Assembly: GCF_002929805.1 (NCBI RefSeq)
Contig: NZ_PJJM01000077.1
Coordinates: 1-57,639 of the forward strand
Length of the DNA stretch: 57,639 nt
Source of the DNA: Cryobacterium sp. Y50
Lineage (GTDB): Bacteria > Actinomycetota > Actinomycetes > Actinomycetales > Microbacteriaceae
Direction: 5' to 3'
A program made the translations under genes and the position numbers. The notes beneath the pieces are model-generated. The model saw nothing but the letters and a program-made list of their open reading frames with translations, had not been told where the DNA came from and did not search any database. Positions 55,672 to 57,639 of this stretch are shown piece by piece. Each line of letters starts with the position of its first letter. Positions within the stretch are counted from its first letter, which is position 1.

Positions 55672-56259
55672 ATGCACCTCGCGCCGGGAGCCAAGTCGAA
55701 GCCGCCAGATGACGCGGCGCGCCTCGCCCTGTTCGGCCCGCCGGTGTTCGGCTTCGTGCCACAGCCGCGTCTTCAGGAACGCGGCTGGAGTTGGTACGGT
55801 AATCACGGCCGCACGCTCGAAGCACAGGCCCACTACTGGCTCGCCGATCCCTCGGGTAAGTTCTGGTTCGAAGATTCTCCGGTCGGCCCGATTGGAATCG
55901 CCGAATTGCGCGGGTTCGTCTTCACCGACGTGCCGGGTTCAACGAATCGCGGCGGAGACCCCATTCGTGACGCGCTCAACCAGCATTTGCAGTACATCGT
56001 GATGAACTATGCCAAGAATCCCTACGAGTTCGGGTCTGAACTCTGGGCTGAACGGCACACGCAACAGCAGGCGGAGATCGAGCTCGCGCTGGCGCACCGG
56101 TCGAACCTGATCGTTGACGACACGGCACTGCCGGCCATCGTCGTGACGGCCTCCGATTTCACGGGTACTGCAATGGTGCTGGCCGGTCGTGTGGTGACGG
56201 TCGTGATTCACTCGGCCGACGTCGGAAAAATTGACGTTCGGCTCATTCGTCGGGTCTGA
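55672..56259 (+). CDS. Conserved hypothetical protein
   Basis: 195 residues from ATG 55672. TATTCT (55660-55665) lies six bases upstream, so expression is probably leaderless. The middle includes GVFTDVPGST-like and GGDPIRDALNQHLQYIVMNY, and the C-terminal half VVTASDFTGTAMVLAGRVVT suggests a small alpha/beta domain. No family recognised and no signal peptide. Convergent with ctaB. Confidence 0.75.
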   Translation: MHLAPGAKSKPPDDAARLALFGPPVFGFVPQPRLQERGWSWYGNHGRTLEAQAHYWLADPSGKFWFEDSPVGPIGIAELRGFVFTDVPGSTNRGGDPIRDALNQHLQYIVMNYAKNPYEFGSELWAERHTQQQAEIELALAHRSNLIVDDTALPAIVVTASDFTGTAMVLAGRVVTVVIHSADVGKIDVRLIRRV

Positions 56260-56302
56260 TCAGGCGCCGGGTCTGATCACTCGCCGGACTTGAGCTTTTG
56301 GC

Positions 56303-57220
56303 CTAGAAGGGCAGCAGCGGATCGACGCCAACGGCCACGAACAGCAGGGACAGGTACGCGATCGAGCCGTGGAAGACGCGCATCGGCGACACGTGCTCGT
56401 GTCGGATGGCCAGGCTGTACAAGCGATGCGTCTCGTAGATGAACCAGCCACCGGTGACGAACGCTACGAAGGTGTAGAGCAGTCCCATATCGGCGATCGG
56501 AATGAGCAACAGCGAGCAGGCGACGGTGGCCCAGGCGTACAGAATGACCTGCAGGCCAACCTGAGCACGGCCCCGCACCACGGCCAACATCGGAACGCCG
56601 GCGGCCTGGTAGTCGCTGCGGTACTTCATCGACAGTGGCCAATAATGCGGCGGCGTCCATAGAAAGATGATCATGAACAGAATGATCGGGGGCCATGACA
56701 GATCGCCGGTCACGGCGGCCCAGCCGATCAGCACTGGCATGCAGCCGGCGACACCGCCCCAGACGATGTTCTGCGGAGTGCGACGCTTGAGAATGATCGT
56801 GTAGAACACGACATAGAGCACAATAGCGGCGAACGACAGCGCGGCGGCGAGCCAGTTAGTCAGCAATCCCAGCCACAGAATGGATGCTGCGCCCAACGCC
56901 CACGCGAATATCAAGGCTTCCCGGTCGCTCAGTTCCCCCGTGACAAGCGGACGATTCTTTGTGCGCTTCATGAGGCGGTCGATATCGCGATCGAGATAAC
57001 AGTTAAACGCTCCAGCGGACCCTGCACTCAGGGCACCTCCGATCAACGTTGCCAGAATCAGCCACAAGCTCGGGATGCCCCGTTCCGCGAGCAGCATCGT
57101 CGGCGCGGTAACCACGAGGAGCAACTCGACGACTCGTGGTTTGGTCAGAGAAACGTACGCTTTGAGGGTGCGCTTGAGTGTGCGCGGAGTTCTTTCGATG
57201 GTTTGAAGTGCGACGTCCAT
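56303..57220 (-). CDS. ctaB: Protoheme IX farnesyltransferase (heme O synthase)
   Basis: 305 residues, UbiA superfamily, about nine helices. It adds farnesyl to heme B giving heme O, the substrate for CtaA. The first Asp-rich motif is [15 protein letters not shown] and the second region is [18 protein letters not shown]. It is divergent from tkt and convergent with a hypothetical gene. ctaA lies about 1.7 kb away across the relic-bearing gap. Confidence 0.96.
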   Translation of the reverse strand: MDVALQTIERTPRTLKRTLKAYVSLTKPRVVELLLVVTAPTMLLAERGIPSLWLILATLIGGALSAGSAGAFNCYLDRDIDRLMKRTKNRPLVTGELSDREALIFAWALGAASILWLGLLTNWLAAALSFAAIVLYVVFYTIILKRRTPQNIVWGGVAGCMPVLIGWAAVTGDLSWPPIILFMIIFLWTPPHYWPLSMKYRSDYQAAGVPMLAVVRGRAQVGLQVILYAWATVACSLLLIPIADMGLLYTFVAFVTGGWFIYETHRLYSLAIRHEHVSPMRVFHGSIAYLSLLFVAVGVDPLLPF

Positions 57221-57544
57221 TAATCCTCAAATGCTAGGTAGTACCACTAATTGTAGGTCACCGAATGCCCCTCTCTCACAAATGTTATGTCACGTCATTT
57301 GGAGCGCCCCAGCATATTCGTCCGTATACTTAAATTGCTCCCCACAGTGAAACAGTAGTTCGGCGGGCCCCCAGGTGGGAGATGGCAGCGTGAAGCAGGC
57401 CAACTCGCTGGGGGTGACATCTCGCTTGCAGTCCCGCGTCAGAATGGCGCGGACGGCCGTGCGAGACGGTTGCCGACAATTGCACAACTATCAAAGGATG
57501 GGTTGAGCTCAACCCGCCTTCGCTTCAATGAAGGGTTACGTGAC
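57221..57544. other. Divergent ctaB/tkt intergenic region
   Basis: Contains promoters for both genes. No gene is convincing; a minus open frame at 57290-57487 has no recognised homology. Confidence 0.5.
57500..57515. promoter_or_regulatory. Perfect 16-bp palindrome before tkt
   Basis: GGGTTGAG (57500-57507) and CTCAACCC (57508-57515) form a perfect palindrome 29 bp upstream of the tkt start. It is a candidate operator; no regulator is known from the sequence. Confidence 0.45.
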
Positions 57545-57639
57545 GTGGCAGCTTTCCAATGGGATTCCGTTGACGATCAGGCGGTCAACACCGCACGCAT
57601 TCTGGCGGCTGACGCCGTTGAAAAGGTTGGGAATGGGCA
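57545..57639 (+). CDS. tkt: Transketolase, N-terminal part (continues beyond window)
   Basis: GTG 57545, preceded by AAGGG, opens AAFQWDSVDDQAVNTARILA, then ADAVEKVGNG, the start of actinobacterial transketolase (pentose phosphate pathway, thiamine-diphosphate enzyme). Position beside ctaB is usual in actinobacteria. Only 31 codons are inside the window. Confidence 0.9.
   Translation, partial: MAAFQWDSVDDQAVNTARILAADAVEKVGNG

Overview
The window looks like a chromosomal segment of a high-GC actinobacterium, most likely family Microbacteriaceae (Cryobacterium or a close relative). The basis is high-GC codon use, a mycothiol-type MshA glycosyltransferase, an actinobacterial GlgA/GlgC pair, a DUF3099 protein beside SURF1, and the block suf genes / ctaA / ctaB / tkt. 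The genus is inference; no search was run.

Layout. 1-6.0 kb: a zinc alcohol dehydrogenase, an aldo/keto reductase with a convergent XRE regulator, a NYN-LOTUS protein, a membrane protein and a MOSC protein. 6.1-13.7 kb: an integrated accessory island. A collapsed hipBA toxin-antitoxin relic precedes tRNA-Pro(GGG). After the tRNA come an excisionase, a tyrosine integrase, twin hairpins, a SIR2-type defence gene broken by one in-frame TGA, an IS481 scrap, a zinc-ribbon protein and an AbiEi-like/AbiEii-like pair whose second gene is truncated. 13.8-18.3 kb: a SRPBCC protein, a PPOX relic under the tail of a large ABC exporter, a glycine-rich hydrophobic protein and a small membrane protein.

18.5-37.7 kb is a graveyard. 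It holds pieces of IS30, IS3 and IS110 elements, one IS30 gene split by two decayed IS110 copies, and relics of a methyltransferase, a LigD-type polymerase domain, a carboxymuconolactone decarboxylase, a diacetyl-reductase-like SDR, a Ser/Thr kinase, a FUSC transporter, a recombinase and an alpha/beta hydrolase. Several relics are broken by a single nonsense codon. Intact genes lie between them: a GNAT acetyltransferase, dps, poxB, an alanine:cation symporter, gdhA, a lipoprotein and a small membrane protein.

37.7-57.6 kb is compact core chromosome: a DEDDh exonuclease, rpmE2, an ABC ATPase, divergent glgA/glgC (glycogen synthesis), serB, fabG, DUF3099-hypothetical-SURF1 in an overlapping run, mshA, an ABC-F ATPase, a TetR regulator, the suf genes sufB-sufD-Rieske-sufC-sufT (Fe-S assembly), ctaA and ctaB (heme A synthesis for cytochrome oxidase, with SURF1 as an assembly factor), and the start of tkt. 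A short scar between ctaA and ctaB holds IS1182-type and MarR relics.

Many intact genes share the arrangement TANNNT, six or seven bases, then ATG, which suggests widespread leaderless transcription. I did not find a clearly new, intact system. The best leads are the nonsense-interrupted SIR2 gene with its leaderless overlapping upstream ORF, the repeated hairpins before it, and the CACTA/TAGTG operator array of the AbiEi-like gene.
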